Below are positions 48,268-57,007 of a stretch of 64,000 bases of DNA, in pieces. Under the pieces are notes generated by a model that was not told where the DNA came from, did no database searches, and saw only the letters and a program-made list of their open reading frames with translations. Each line of letters starts with the position of its first letter. Positions within the stretch are counted from its first letter, which is position 1. Origin of the DNA: Siphonodentalium dalli (lineage: Eukaryota; Mollusca; Scaphopoda; Gadilida; Siphonodentaliidae). The position numbers and the translations under genes are program-made. Location of the stretch: NCBI GenBank assembly GCA_032622095.1, contig CP136061.1, positions 88,282,983 to 88,346,982 of the forward strand. Direction: 5' to 3'.

Positions 48268-49057
48268 CAGGGTCCGCGCTGGACAAAAATTAACTTTTGC
48301 CAAATAATGTGCCAAATGAAAATCATTTTTGCCAAATTATTTTAGCATTTGCCAACTGCTGTCCCTGATCGCATCATTTTCTGCCACCTTAAATCTTTAT
48401 GTTTCGGCTCTCGTGGTTTGAACGACTTTTGATATCGATAGAAAAGCAGTTAGTTAATAATTAATTATACTCGCATCTCTATTGTGGTGTATCTTATAAC
48501 AATAAACCAATCACCGAACAATACAATGGTAGAAGGGGTTGCTTCACCAGAAGGGCACATCGCGGGAGGATTAGCTATGTAAACACTACCACAACACTAA
48601 ATACTAGTAATCCCTCCAACCATCGGTACTAATGCTATGAGATTAACTGTATCTTAATGGAGGTGTTAACCTTTTCTAAACCTTATAAAACACAACTAAT
48701 ATAATTATCTTGTCATTCGTCATTCATCATTCGCCAGCCAGTGGTATTGTTCGCAGTGCGTATTATCGCTGTTCCCGTTGATTGGTATAAGCTGTTTGTG
48801 AGTTGTGTGGCATTCCCTTCGGGGACAGCTGCCCGAGCGACTTAGGTGAGCTGTTGACTGACTTGGCAGAGGATTATGGATTTTAAAAATCCCCTCTCTA
48901 GATTAACGTGTACGAGTTTCCTGAAATGGATGGTATTGATTGACCAATATTTTTCAACTTTCTTGAGGAATTTGACTTGCCAAAACTTTTGCCAAATGAA
49001 TTTGTTTTTGCCAATTGTGAATTATGTTTGCCACTGGAAAATGTCAGCGCGAACCAT
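48268..49057. mobile_element. Non-autonomous TIR element, copy 2 (MULE-like by target duplication)
   Basis: The ends CAGGGTCCGCGCTGG (left) and CAGCGCGAACCAT (right) match copy 1. A perfect 9-bp target duplication GCTCCAAAG lies at 48259-48267 and 49058-49066. The interior matches copy 1 ('cgatagaaaagc...agttaataatta', 'agaagggcacatcgc') but lacks the SINE, which confirms that the SINE in copy 1 is a later insertion. About 150 bases near 48715-48870 are extra relative to copy 1. Confidence 0.8.
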
Positions 49058-49113
49058 GCTCCAAAGTGAGCAGACTGTGGTCAGATTACGAGGCAGGTAA
49101 TGGTGTAGTTTAA

Positions 49114-50127
49114 CCCTTCCATGACGGGAGCATTCTGAAATTTTGCGAAAACCATGTGCCAGTTGCATTCAGTTATATATGCGAGTCTACTGTATGGAGC
49201 CTCGTGTATATAAGAAATTACATTGGCCTAACAATATTGACCTTGACACTGTAAGACAGTGCATTATGTTGTAGACGTGAGGCTCCACTGTGATATATAA
49301 GAGAATACACTGGCACACTCTATATCTCGTTAAGTAGGATTTTACCCAACAGCTGCGCAGTTGTGGTCCCTAGCAACGTTGAGTAAAACGTTGAGTAAAT
49401 TATTCTACTCAACGAGTTGAGTACAAATTTTAAGTCAACACTGAATATGAAATCGCTCAACAGCCGATTGATTTTGTTCAACAGTTGACTGAAAAATGTA
49501 GATTTGTCACTTAAGAAAAGGAGTTGTGGGAAAATTTGTTGTTAGAATTATCGAAACTGAACTGGATGATATATTCAGAATCAGCGACCGAATCAGATTT
49601 GGAAATATCTGGAAATTTATATAATTCCCTATATAGTATCCGAAAATGGTCTGTTGAAGATATTAAATTATTCTGTGATATATTTGAATCATATGGTTCA
49701 TATGTTTGAATTGTTTGTGTTGTCCATGAAATTAGAACCCCGACCTCAAAATGTTACTCTTTAATGAGGTGATGACCGTATGAACTTATGACATACATAT
49801 CGGCCATCTCATCCCATCTCAATGTTGCGTTTATATATAGATCCAAAATAATGTTGAAACGTAGATTAACCATCTCGAAATTACTACCATTATATACGCA
49901 CAGTGTTTTAAATAGAGTTATTGTTCCTAGAACTTTTAATCTGAGTGTTGATTGAATCAGAATAAGACATCATGGTTTGTCATTGTTAGGTACTCGTTCC
50001 TCAACCGTTGCATACAAACCGTTCAACAAATTATCACTCTACTTGTTGAGATGAGATTTCAATAAACGAGATTTTCAGTGCAAAATATCTTTTGTGCTGC
50101 ACAATCGCGGCTCCCGCCATGAAAGGG
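49114..50127. mobile_element. piggyBac-like MITE, type 3 ends, ~1.0 kb
   Basis: It starts TTAA-CCCTTCCATGACGGGAG (TTAA at 49110) and ends CTCCCGCCATGAAAGGG-TTAA (TTAA at 50128). TTAA target sites and CCCTT ends are hallmarks of the piggyBac superfamily. A decayed 69-bp palindrome sits inside the left end (49157-49227) and a half copy at about 49280-49316. The interior has repeated 'gttgagta/ctcaac' words and an open frame at 49524-49709 with no recognisable domain. There is no DDD transposase. Confidence 0.75.
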
Positions 50128-50131
50128 TTAA

Positions 50132-50467
50132 CCCTTTACCCAACAAAACGGCAAAAAACGCCCAAATAAAGCTTCAACAGCCTAAAATATCTTCGGTATG
50201 TCTCAATAACACCATACAAATATGGATATCATTGGAACCGGTTCATTGACCACATTGTGATGGTTTTTCTTACATTCTTTAACAATTTTATAATTTTTCT
50301 TACATTTTTTAACAATTTTTATAATATTTTTCTACATTCTTTGACAATTTTATCATTTTTAATATGTGTTAAGCCAATGCATTCTCTTATATATGCGAGG
50401 CGACCTATGGTCGACTCGCATATATAAGAGAATGCATTGGCACAGGGCCGTTCTGTTGGGTAAAGGG
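50132..50467. mobile_element. piggyBac-like MITE, type 2 ends
   Basis: The 336-bp element begins CCCTTTACCCAACAAAACGG and ends CCGTTCTGTTGGGTAAAGGG, with TTAA on both sides (50128 and 50468). It carries one perfect-looking 69-bp palindrome at 50373-50441 near its right end. The left side has 'aaagcttcaacagcctaaaatatcttcgg', which also occurs inverted in the copy at 57077-57392. It shares its left TTAA with the type-3 element immediately before it. Confidence 0.9.
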
Positions 50468-51050
50468 TTAAAGGTGCATTCAAGGATCCAACCAGTAGGA
50501 TAACAACAATGACAACATTTTTATATAACTCAATTTAGCATTACATATTACTTTATTTTAGTTATCCAAAATATTTGACACAAAAACCGCAAGAAAAACT
50601 AATACTCTTAGGTATTACTATAGGAGATTGCTCGTCACAAATGGCGGGTGACAAATATGACATTCAGGAAAATATCGTCACCGCTGCATCGCTAATAACG
50701 ATATATTTACACACTAAGTGTTGTCATCACTAAATCCAGCATTATGATTGGTCGGCGCCCACGTGGCTAGTTGCAGTTATTTCTCGGTGAATGCGCAACG
50801 CCTAATAACACCAAGCTAATAACACCACCGATACGTCATTAGGTTTGGAAAGACAAACGCGTAATGCTTTGGGCGCATTTTGACTCGCGCAGGATTGACT
50901 TAATACATAATCGGGTTTCAACATGAAGAGAAATTGTTCCTATTAACTTTTGCCAAGGGTGCTATTGGGTATTTTGGGCTGATCTTGTCACGATACACTT
51001 TTCGATTTAAATATATTTACAAAAGTGGCTTTATCGCTAAATGTATATAA

Positions 51051-51215
51051 ATATAAGGATTAACTGTCATGTGGACTATTTTTATGGAGATGTAACGGTG
51101 AGGTAAGTGAACATAACTTGTATGTAAAACCCTTCGGGTTTTACACAAGTTATGTCCACTTACCTCACCGTTACATCTCCATAAAAACAGTCCACATGAC
51201 AGTTAATCCTTATAT
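51051..51215. repeat. Near-perfect 165-bp hairpin with AAACCC-TTC-GGGTTT tip
   Basis: Arms of about 80 bases pair almost without mismatch (ATAAGGATTAACTGTCATGT at the base, GTAACGGTGAGGTAAGTG in the middle, GTAAAACCC at the tip). The loop is about 3 bases. The flanks show no clear target duplication. If transcribed it would make a long double-stranded RNA. Confidence 0.95.
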
Positions 51216-51605
51216 AAAGAAAGCGGACAAACGGTGCGCGGCGTTTATTCGGAATTTGGCTTTGATGTTTTGTAATGACGGACACCACTGAAAACTCATT
51301 CGTCTTCGGAGAAACGCATTATATCAGTGATAATATATCTTTGATAACTTTTGTGAAATGCGTTATATCTCAGGTAATATTGTACCGATTGTCATGAAAT
51401 GTTGCGTGTCGAATATTAAGATGTGCCGCAGTTATGTGGTTGATATATTTTAGACGCCCGAAATAAGTGACAGAGCTGCAGACATACAGACACACACTCA
51501 CACGCAATTTTTTCAAGATATATGTTTTCATTGTATTTATTCATATAAATTTTTTACAAGCAGTCGAAACCAAATTGAATCACGATTGACCTAGAACATT
51601 TTGTT

Positions 51606-51750
51606 CCATTGGATGGGTTGTATTTACATGTATTCCATTGGATGGGTTGTATGGACATGTATTCCATTGGATGGGTTGTATTGACATGTATTCCATTGGA
51701 TGGGTTGTATTGACGTGTATTCCATTGGATGGGTTGTATTGACATGTATT
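51606..51750 (+). repeat. 29-bp tandem repeat, five units
   Basis: CCATTGGATGGGTTGTATTG followed by ACATGTATT starts at 51606, 51635, 51664, 51693 and 51722, with one to three substitutions per unit. Because 29 is not a multiple of three, the same peptide-like motif appears in every frame; it is not coding. Confidence 0.95.
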
Positions 51751-52177
51751 CCAATTGAATGCAAGATGGCGGAATTCATGCATCTGGATCCAGATATAAA
51801 TCCCGTCTGCATGCATGGTTTTGCTAAATACATTTTATACAAAAAGCAACGTCTATGGATCTTCTTCACAGAAGCTTCAAAATGTTACAAAAGTGAATAA
51901 GATACTTTGATAGGTTTCCATGGTATATATCACTGGAATTTTTTGAGTTAGCAAGTAGACCGAATGGGAAACTGAGTTAAAATATAACCCATCGCTTGGC
52001 AGATGATCTTTTAGGAACTGTATTCAGAGGAGAAAAAAAACCAATTTCATTAACACAATGATTTGCTGTGTGACATTATCGCGAGGGTTTTGAATTGAAT
52101 TCCATTAGACGGTTCCACAGATGTCAATCAAATAACAAAAGCGAGCATAATTTGATACTTCAAATCGACATGTGACT

Positions 52178-52265
52178 AGAATGAGGTCCCCAGCGGGTGA
52201 ATGTAGTGACGCTATCCCGCAAAGCGGGATGTTCTGTGGACATCATTCTGTATGGCCTCATCTGC
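52178..52265. repeat. Imperfect hairpin, AGAATGAGG family, copy 1
   Basis: AGAATGAGGTCCCCAG on the left and ATCATTCT on the right are terminal inverse sequences around ATCCCGCAAAGCGGGAT. The stem is weaker than in copy 2. Confidence 0.65.
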
Positions 52266-52458
52266 TATGGGAGACATAGACTCAGATTGAAGTTCCCAAA
52301 ATGGTGAATATTGTGATGTACACCCATTGGAAACCTCGATTATGCCATGTATCGTCTGCCAACTTGGGGATATAGAGAAACTAAACTAAAAAAGAAATAG
52401 AATCTATGTGAAGAAGTTTTTGATAATAAAGAAACTTTCCAGAGAAAATGAGGCCTAT

Positions 52459-52556
52459 AGACAGAATGAGGCCACAGGAAAGTGAATTTAATGATGCTAG
52501 CCCGCTATGCGGGATAGCGTTACTAAATTCACCATCTGGGGACCTCATTCTGCAAA
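52459..52556. repeat. Palindromic element, AGAATGAGG family, copy 2
   Basis: AGAATGAGGCCACAGGAAAG on the left pairs with its near-inverse ending CTGGGGACCTCATTCT on the right. The arms also include GTGAATTTA...TAAATTCAC and a GCTAGCCCGC-tat-GCGGGATAGC tip. Its right half is the inverse of the left half of copy 1, so the two copies face each other about 200 bases apart. Confidence 0.8.
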
Positions 52557-52782
52557 TGACAAGCCCCATAATCAGGCCTGGTGTCAGCATAATGTTGAGT
52601 GATAGTTTAGTACTATCAGTCCCTGGTGTTCATTAATCATTTGTAAAATTCAATCAGTATCACACTACGCTAATGGATCGATATTGTGAGTGTTATTGAC
52701 ATATGCAAGAATAGCACCAACATGTGATGCCATTTACTGCTTCGATGTGTTCGTGTATATATAAATTACATAAACATAGCAC

Positions 52783-52880
52783 CAAACCTAACCCTAGTCC
52801 TAACCCTAACCTTAACCCAAACCCTAACCCTATATCCATAAACATAACCATAACCACCACCCTAACCCTGGCCCTGTCAC
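52783..52880 (-). repeat. Degenerate CCCTAA (telomere-like) array
   Basis: Hexamer-like words CCCTAA, CCTTAA and CCCAAA repeat for about 100 bases (aaccctagtcctaacccta, then ataaccataaccacc). The units are too varied for a functional telomere. The flanks continue as ordinary DNA. Confidence 0.8.
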
Positions 52881-52987
52881 ATGACCAGTCAACTTCTGGA
52901 TCATTTTTCCAGTCATCAAATGCCCTTGAGTGTATGTGGTCATCATTGAACATTACCGTTGGTGCTGGTGCAGCATTAAATATCATG

Positions 52988-53215
52988 TGTGGGTGCCTTC
53001 TCTTATATACATGTATGCGAGTCTCGATCCAACGATGGAGCGTCGCATATATAAGAGAATTCACTCAGCTTACAAGGTCAAGATAAATATTGTTAGGCCA
53101 ATGTATTCTCTTATGTATGCGAGGCTCCATATGGGGGACTCACAAATATATGAGAATGCTTTGATACAGTGTTTTCGCAAATTGTCAGGAAACTCCAGTC
53201 ATGGAAGGTTAAAAG
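52988..53215. mobile_element. Decayed foldback remnant with two degenerate palindromes
   Basis: Diverged versions of the 69-bp palindrome lie at about 52990-53068 and 53097-53166. The right end reads 'ttttcgcaaattgtcaggaaactccagtcatggaaggTTAA', the inverse of a type-3 piggyBac-like end. The left end was not found, so only part of the element remains. Confidence 0.65.
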
Positions 53216-53344
53216 GTTTCCTTTTGCTGCCCCCACTTGACCGATTGACAAAAATAGGACATTGGTAACCAGTCAAATTCAGCTATAGATGCCAAACCTA
53301 CAATAGCTATAAAGTATCTGTATCTATTTTTTAGACAATGCACA

Positions 53345-53425
53345 TTTTTTGGATTGTGTGAGATTCGAACCGCGGCCCGTGACGGAGAGCGCGCTTTGCC
53401 ACTCAAAGTCCAACGTCAATATCAC
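53345..53425 (-). repeat. tRNA-like relic
   Basis: On the minus strand the B-box-like GGTTCGAATCTC is preceded by 'gagtggcaaagcgcgctctccgtcacgggcc', which looks like D-arm to anticodon-arm sequence. The acceptor stem does not pair and no anticodon loop is clear. It is read as a tRNA pseudogene or SINE head. Confidence 0.35.
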
Positions 53426-53994
53426 ACGTCCACAAGATCGAAATAAAAGGAAGCTCAAGTGGCCGCTGTATTCCGGAGCTGTGCCAAACAATATTTAAAA
53501 AAATATATATTTCGAAGATACAATGCGATGCTAAAACTGGACATAAATAAGATACGGCTAACCGTATACGGCTAACCGTACTTCGTATTTGAGTGCGATC
53601 TCCTATAGTCCTACAACGGGAAACTACTCTTGATTTTGTGCTAATTTATCAAGTCACAAACATTTAGCTTTATCCATACTGCCAACACACCTCAGTTCAA
53701 CGTAACCGCCATGTCGTTCTACGCAATAAATTAATGGGAATAATTAATCAAGTCACAAGAAGCTTAGTTTCAGGCACACTGTCAACACTTCGGTTTTTAT
53801 GTGGATCGTGAAAAATTGAAACATTTGGTTTAGTCAAAAAGAAAAAAAATATATAATAACTGCTGCGTTAATGGTGGCAAATATATTTCGCTTGCTATCA
53901 AAATATCATTGTTTACATATATATATATATATTGGAGTTCTGCATGTGGATGATCAAATTCAAACATGCACATATTTTTCATGATGTTTTTATA

Positions 53995-54006
53995 ATGTTA
54001 TTTCAG
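53995..54006 (+). promoter_or_regulatory. Probable splice acceptor in the GPCR 5' untranslated region
   Basis: The T-rich run 'tttttataatgttatttcag' ends in AG at 54005-54006, 24 bases before the GPCR start codon. This suggests that a non-coding first exon lies upstream and that the promoter is not the sequence directly before the ATG. No matching donor could be chosen with confidence. Confidence 0.5.
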
Positions 54007-54030
54007 GCGTGAAGTGAGGAACGGTTGACC

Positions 54031-55050
54031 ATGTTGCAGCCATCTCAAGTTGCATATGTTGTCCTGGCTCCACTCTTCTCATTCTGTGGGCTCGCACTGA
54101 ACGTGTTCACCATCGCAGTTCTCAAGTTCAGGGTCAAAAGAGACGCAACGACAGCAGCGTTTATTTTGAACATCTGTCTATGCGACATCTTCATAGTCAT
54201 CGTTGCTAATCCGCTGTATCTTTACAACGTAGTCGCTGGAGAATATGCGTGGATTTTTGGACCCGCGATGTGCAAGCTGTACAAATTCGTTACCATGTCA
54301 ACAAATACGGCACAAACGTTTTTCTTGGCTTTGATAAGCTACGACATAACCCGCCGATCACTGAACGCAGCCAAGTTCAAGAAATGGTCAACGAGAAAGA
54401 ACGTATTGGTTATAACAGCCATATGGGTCGTTTCATTTGGGTTATGTTCCGGGCGCTTGGTCCAATTCAAAGAAATCATCATGATCAAGAACGGCTCTAT
54501 CGCTAACGTTAAGTGTAAGCCATGGGGTATTGAACCAAAAGCTGGGGCCGTCTACACGGGGACGATGTTTTTTGTGGCGTACTTTCTTCCACTCTGCGTC
54601 TGCGTGTATAACGGAATCAAAATGATCACGGCATCTCGACACATGAACAAGGTTGCTTCCATTAACAGCAAGGCGCGGAACAAGTCGCTCGCTATCGTCC
54701 TCAATGTCATCACGCTCATCTTCCTTCTCATATGGACTCCATTCTTTGTCCTTTCTGTCATCGATCTTGAGTATGCGCTCACGAAAATGGCGACACTCGT
54801 CGATTTCAATTTTTCGTTTCGTTGCAGCATCCTGCTTTTTGGATCGCTCAAACCTATCGTCTACTTTGCGGCGTTGTCCACGTTCCGCTCGGATGGGAGG
54901 CGGATCTGCCGATCGATTATGACGTCACCGTTCTGTAGAGTGCTCTGTAAGACGGGCCCATTAATGGAAGCAGACGACTCAAAAACGAGAATAGGAGATT
55001 CATCGAGTCGCGGTCCAAGCTCAGCAGAAACCAAGTCTACGCTCGTTTAG
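54031..55050 (+). CDS. Rhodopsin-class G-protein-coupled receptor, intronless coding region
   Basis: The ATG at 54031 sits in a good context (ACC before it) and opens 339 codons to TAG at 55048. Seven hydrophobic segments lie at about residues 8-32, 43-66, 81-105, 124-143, 174-196, 220-245 and 260-283. Family landmarks are visible: N24 (TM1), D52 (TM2), C81 and C162 for the extracellular disulphide, W132 (TM4), P187 and Y193 (TM5), WTP at 235-237 (TM6). The DRY motif is replaced by D105-I-T, and NPxxY reads K274-P-I-V-Y278. The extracellular N-terminus is only a few residues; one N-glycosylation site (NGS, 154) lies in loop 2. Cysteines at 302 and 306 could be palmitoylated. 'TTAAFILNICLCD' recalls the Tre1/Moody-like group, but ligand and subfamily are unknown. 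Two decayed copies of its 3' end lie downstream. Confidence 0.93.
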   Translation: MLQPSQVAYVVLAPLFSFCGLALNVFTIAVLKFRVKRDATTAAFILNICLCDIFIVIVANPLYLYNVVAGEYAWIFGPAMCKLYKFVTMSTNTAQTFFLALISYDITRRSLNAAKFKKWSTRKNVLVITAIWVVSFGLCSGRLVQFKEIIMIKNGSIANVKCKPWGIEPKAGAVYTGTMFFVAYFLPLCVCVYNGIKMITASRHMNKVASINSKARNKSLAIVLNVITLIFLLIWTPFFVLSVIDLEYALTKMATLVDFNFSFRCSILLFGSLKPIVYFAALSTFRSDGRRICRSIMTSPFCRVLCKTGPLMEADDSKTRIGDSSSRGPSSAETKSTLV

Positions 55051-55322
55051 CAGCTGTCGGCACATTGATATCACGTGCACGCATACGTGAGTAAACAGAA
55101 AACGATTGGTTGAAAAGTACGTTCTCTGGATTAGCTAGGTTCTGATTCGAATATTTCGCACATCTGACATCAATGATCGACAGACATGTTGGCAGGGAAA
55201 ATCGGCACGCAGGTTTGTGCAACAACGTTACCGGTGGTCAAACTGAGCTTCGTGCATGCGCACATCGAACGACTTTCCTTCCGCCATTGATACAGCGTGG
55301 TATTCGATTTGACATCCTAAGT

Positions 55323-55601
55323 GGTATATCCTTCATGTAAGAATACACGAAACCACACAACCCCTCCATGCTCCATATCCATATGTAGGTTGGGGTTAGG
55401 GTTGGGGTTAGGGTCAAGTTTAGGGTAAGGGTCAGGGTTAGGTTTATCATGGCTAGGATTATGGTTAGGGTTAGGGTTATGGTTAGGGCTAGGGATATGG
55501 CTAGGGTTAGGGTTAGGTTTATGGTTAGGGCTATGGCTATGGCTAGGGTTATGGTTAGGTCTAGGGCTAGGGCTAGGGTATTCTTACAGGAAGGACATAC
55601 C
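55323..55601. mobile_element. TIR element carrying a TTAGGG-like array
   Basis: The 279-bp element begins GGTATATCCTTCATGTAAGA and ends with the inverse, TCTTACAGGAAGGACATACC with one or two changes. A perfect 8-bp target duplication TCCTAAGT lies at 55315-55322 and 55602-55609. The interior from about 55388 to 55578 is a degenerate GGGTTA/GGGCTA/TGGTTA array. The telomere-like repeat is therefore cargo of a DNA transposon, not a telomere scar. An 8-bp duplication fits hAT-type insertion. Confidence 0.8.
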
Positions 55602-55621
55602 TCCTAAGTGGGTCGTGTTCA

Positions 55622-56308
55622 GGGTTCACGTTGTCCGTGGCCAAATTGGCCAACAGCAATTTTGTTTTGGAAAAAGTTTCAATGTCAGCAATCACCTCAA
55701 ACAGTGTATTTACTCATCAAACAGTTAAAAAATGCCTGCATATGAATAACAATTTATCATGAGTCACACAATTCTTACTTATCGAAACAACGATGGTTGT
55801 CTGCCATAACTGTGTACTTTCTTAATCAAGCGACATTGCTTGCTGTTTTGTGGTTTCAGAATAAGACAATGTAGACGAATCACTGCTTATTTATGTTGAT
55901 ATACGTTGGCGGCTAGACCTATTTAAAGTTTTGCTTTTCCCAACCGTACATAATTCCAACCCGAAAATGTTCAGTTATTTTTTAGCGTGTCTATATTTTT
56001 GTATTTAGTTTCGGTTTTCTTGATGGAACCATACTTTGATTTTCCATTTGGCCAAATTGTCAGAAAAATGGCCAAAACAATTTCAGAAATCGCCAAAAAA
56101 ATTGGTCAATGTTTAAGATATAGAGTTATTCCCCCTCCATTGAAAATAATACACTTTTTACTACAAACTAGATGACAAAAACACGTTGGTTACTCAACAA
56201 AAACAACATGTTGACAGTTTATTACACCGGATAAGTTGATAATATAATGTTTTGGAGCTTTCTATTTCAAATGGTACATAATGTTATTTTCCGGACAACG
56301 TGAACACT
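55622..56308. mobile_element. TIR element related to the CGCGCTG family
   Basis: The left end reads GGTTCACGTTGTCCG followed by 'tggccaaattggccaacagcaattttg'. The right end is CGGACAACGTGAACAC. The arrangement (GTTC-CG-TG end, then a GCCAAAT-rich zone) parallels the right end of the elements at 23.0, 48.3 and 58.8 kb, so it looks like a diverged relative. Interior 'gccaaat' and 'ggccaaaa' words recur near 56045-56105. Its right end abuts the GPCR relic at 56309. Confidence 0.6.
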
Positions 56309-56475
56309 GGTCTTGTTGTTCAGCGCATTGAATACTATCATCTACTTCGCAAGATTGTCCACGTTCGGACTCGAACGAAAGGAGGGTCAGCCGATCAACA
56401 ATGACGTCAGCTCGGACAAAGTTGGGTCCATCGCGGACAGAGGGGCGGATAGAGACGTTTTGTTTTATTGGGATT
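56309..56475 (+). pseudogene. GPCR 3'-end relic (copy 2)
   Basis: The frame LLFSALNTIIYFARLSTF aligns with LLFGSLKPIVYFAALSTF (residues 268-285) of the intact receptor. The DNA match continues through 'cgatca...atgacgtca' and 'aagttgggtcca' versus 'aagacgggccca'. A small indel after STF shifts the frame. Everything 5' of TM7 is missing and a transposon end lies directly upstream. This copy keeps the N of NPxxY (NTIIY) whereas the intact gene keeps the P (KPIVY), which suggests the ancestor had NPxxY. Confidence 0.75.
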
Positions 56476-56570
56476 TGGGATTTAACCCGGGAGGATTTGG
56501 AAGGGGCGGAACCCCTTCCCTACAACCCACTTTTGAAGTTTAATAATATACATGTTATGAATGGACAATA

Positions 56571-56965
56571 GAGACCTTTCGCAAAATCACGAATACGATT
56601 ACGGATATGGAAATATCCTGCCAGTATACGGCAAATATTCGAACTTTACGCACGTCGCACGGGGGTTCTTATGTGAGACTAAACATACACCACGCAGTTT
56701 AATTATGTGCAGATGTGTCAAGTATGTGTCACAGGTCCTGCTTGGGTACGCTGTAACATTATCCGCGTGGTGCATTACCCACGGATAAGAACATGGGATC
56801 TGAAAGAGACACACATTACTTTTTCCATCAAATATATGTGTAACTGAATATAGTGGGACATGTGCCGTCTCACCAATTAGCCATCGTAGGTAAATTGTGT
56901 TGGAGTCAACCCTACTAGGACAATATATCCTATCCGTAATCGTGATTTTTGCGAAAGGTCTCTAT
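56571..56965. mobile_element. Mariner-like MITE with GAGACCTTTCGC ends
   Basis: GAGACCTTTCGCAAAATCAC on the left pairs with the inverse ending GCGAAAGGTCTC on the right, and each end is flanked by TA, the Tc1/mariner target. The inverted region extends about 45 bases (ACGATTACGGATA). Inside lies a further stem 'ccacgcagttt...ccgcgtggtg'. No transposase frame is present. Confidence 0.75.
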
Positions 56966-57007
56966 TAACATGAAGTGGTGAACATGAATGGGAATGATCT
57001 AGGCATG

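Noticed and set aside
51606-51750. CRISPR-like spacing of 29-bp repeats.
   Set aside because: Repeats are directly adjacent with no spacers, there are no cas genes, and the DNA is eukaryotic.
51554-51900. Repetitive protein-like frames rich in NPSNG and QPIQWNT.
   Set aside because: They are translations of the 29-bp tandem repeat, which appears in all frames because 29 is not divisible by three.
52783-52880. A true interstitial telomere or chromosome-fusion point.
   Set aside because: Units are too degenerate and only about 100 bases long; the comparable array at 55.4 kb is inside a transposon.
52693-53086. Frames with PNPNLNPNPNP or GLGLGLG runs.
   Set aside because: They are translations of the CCCTAA-like array.
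54249-54922. Additional frames on both strands within the GPCR.
   Set aside because: They are out-of-frame shadows of the receptor coding sequence.
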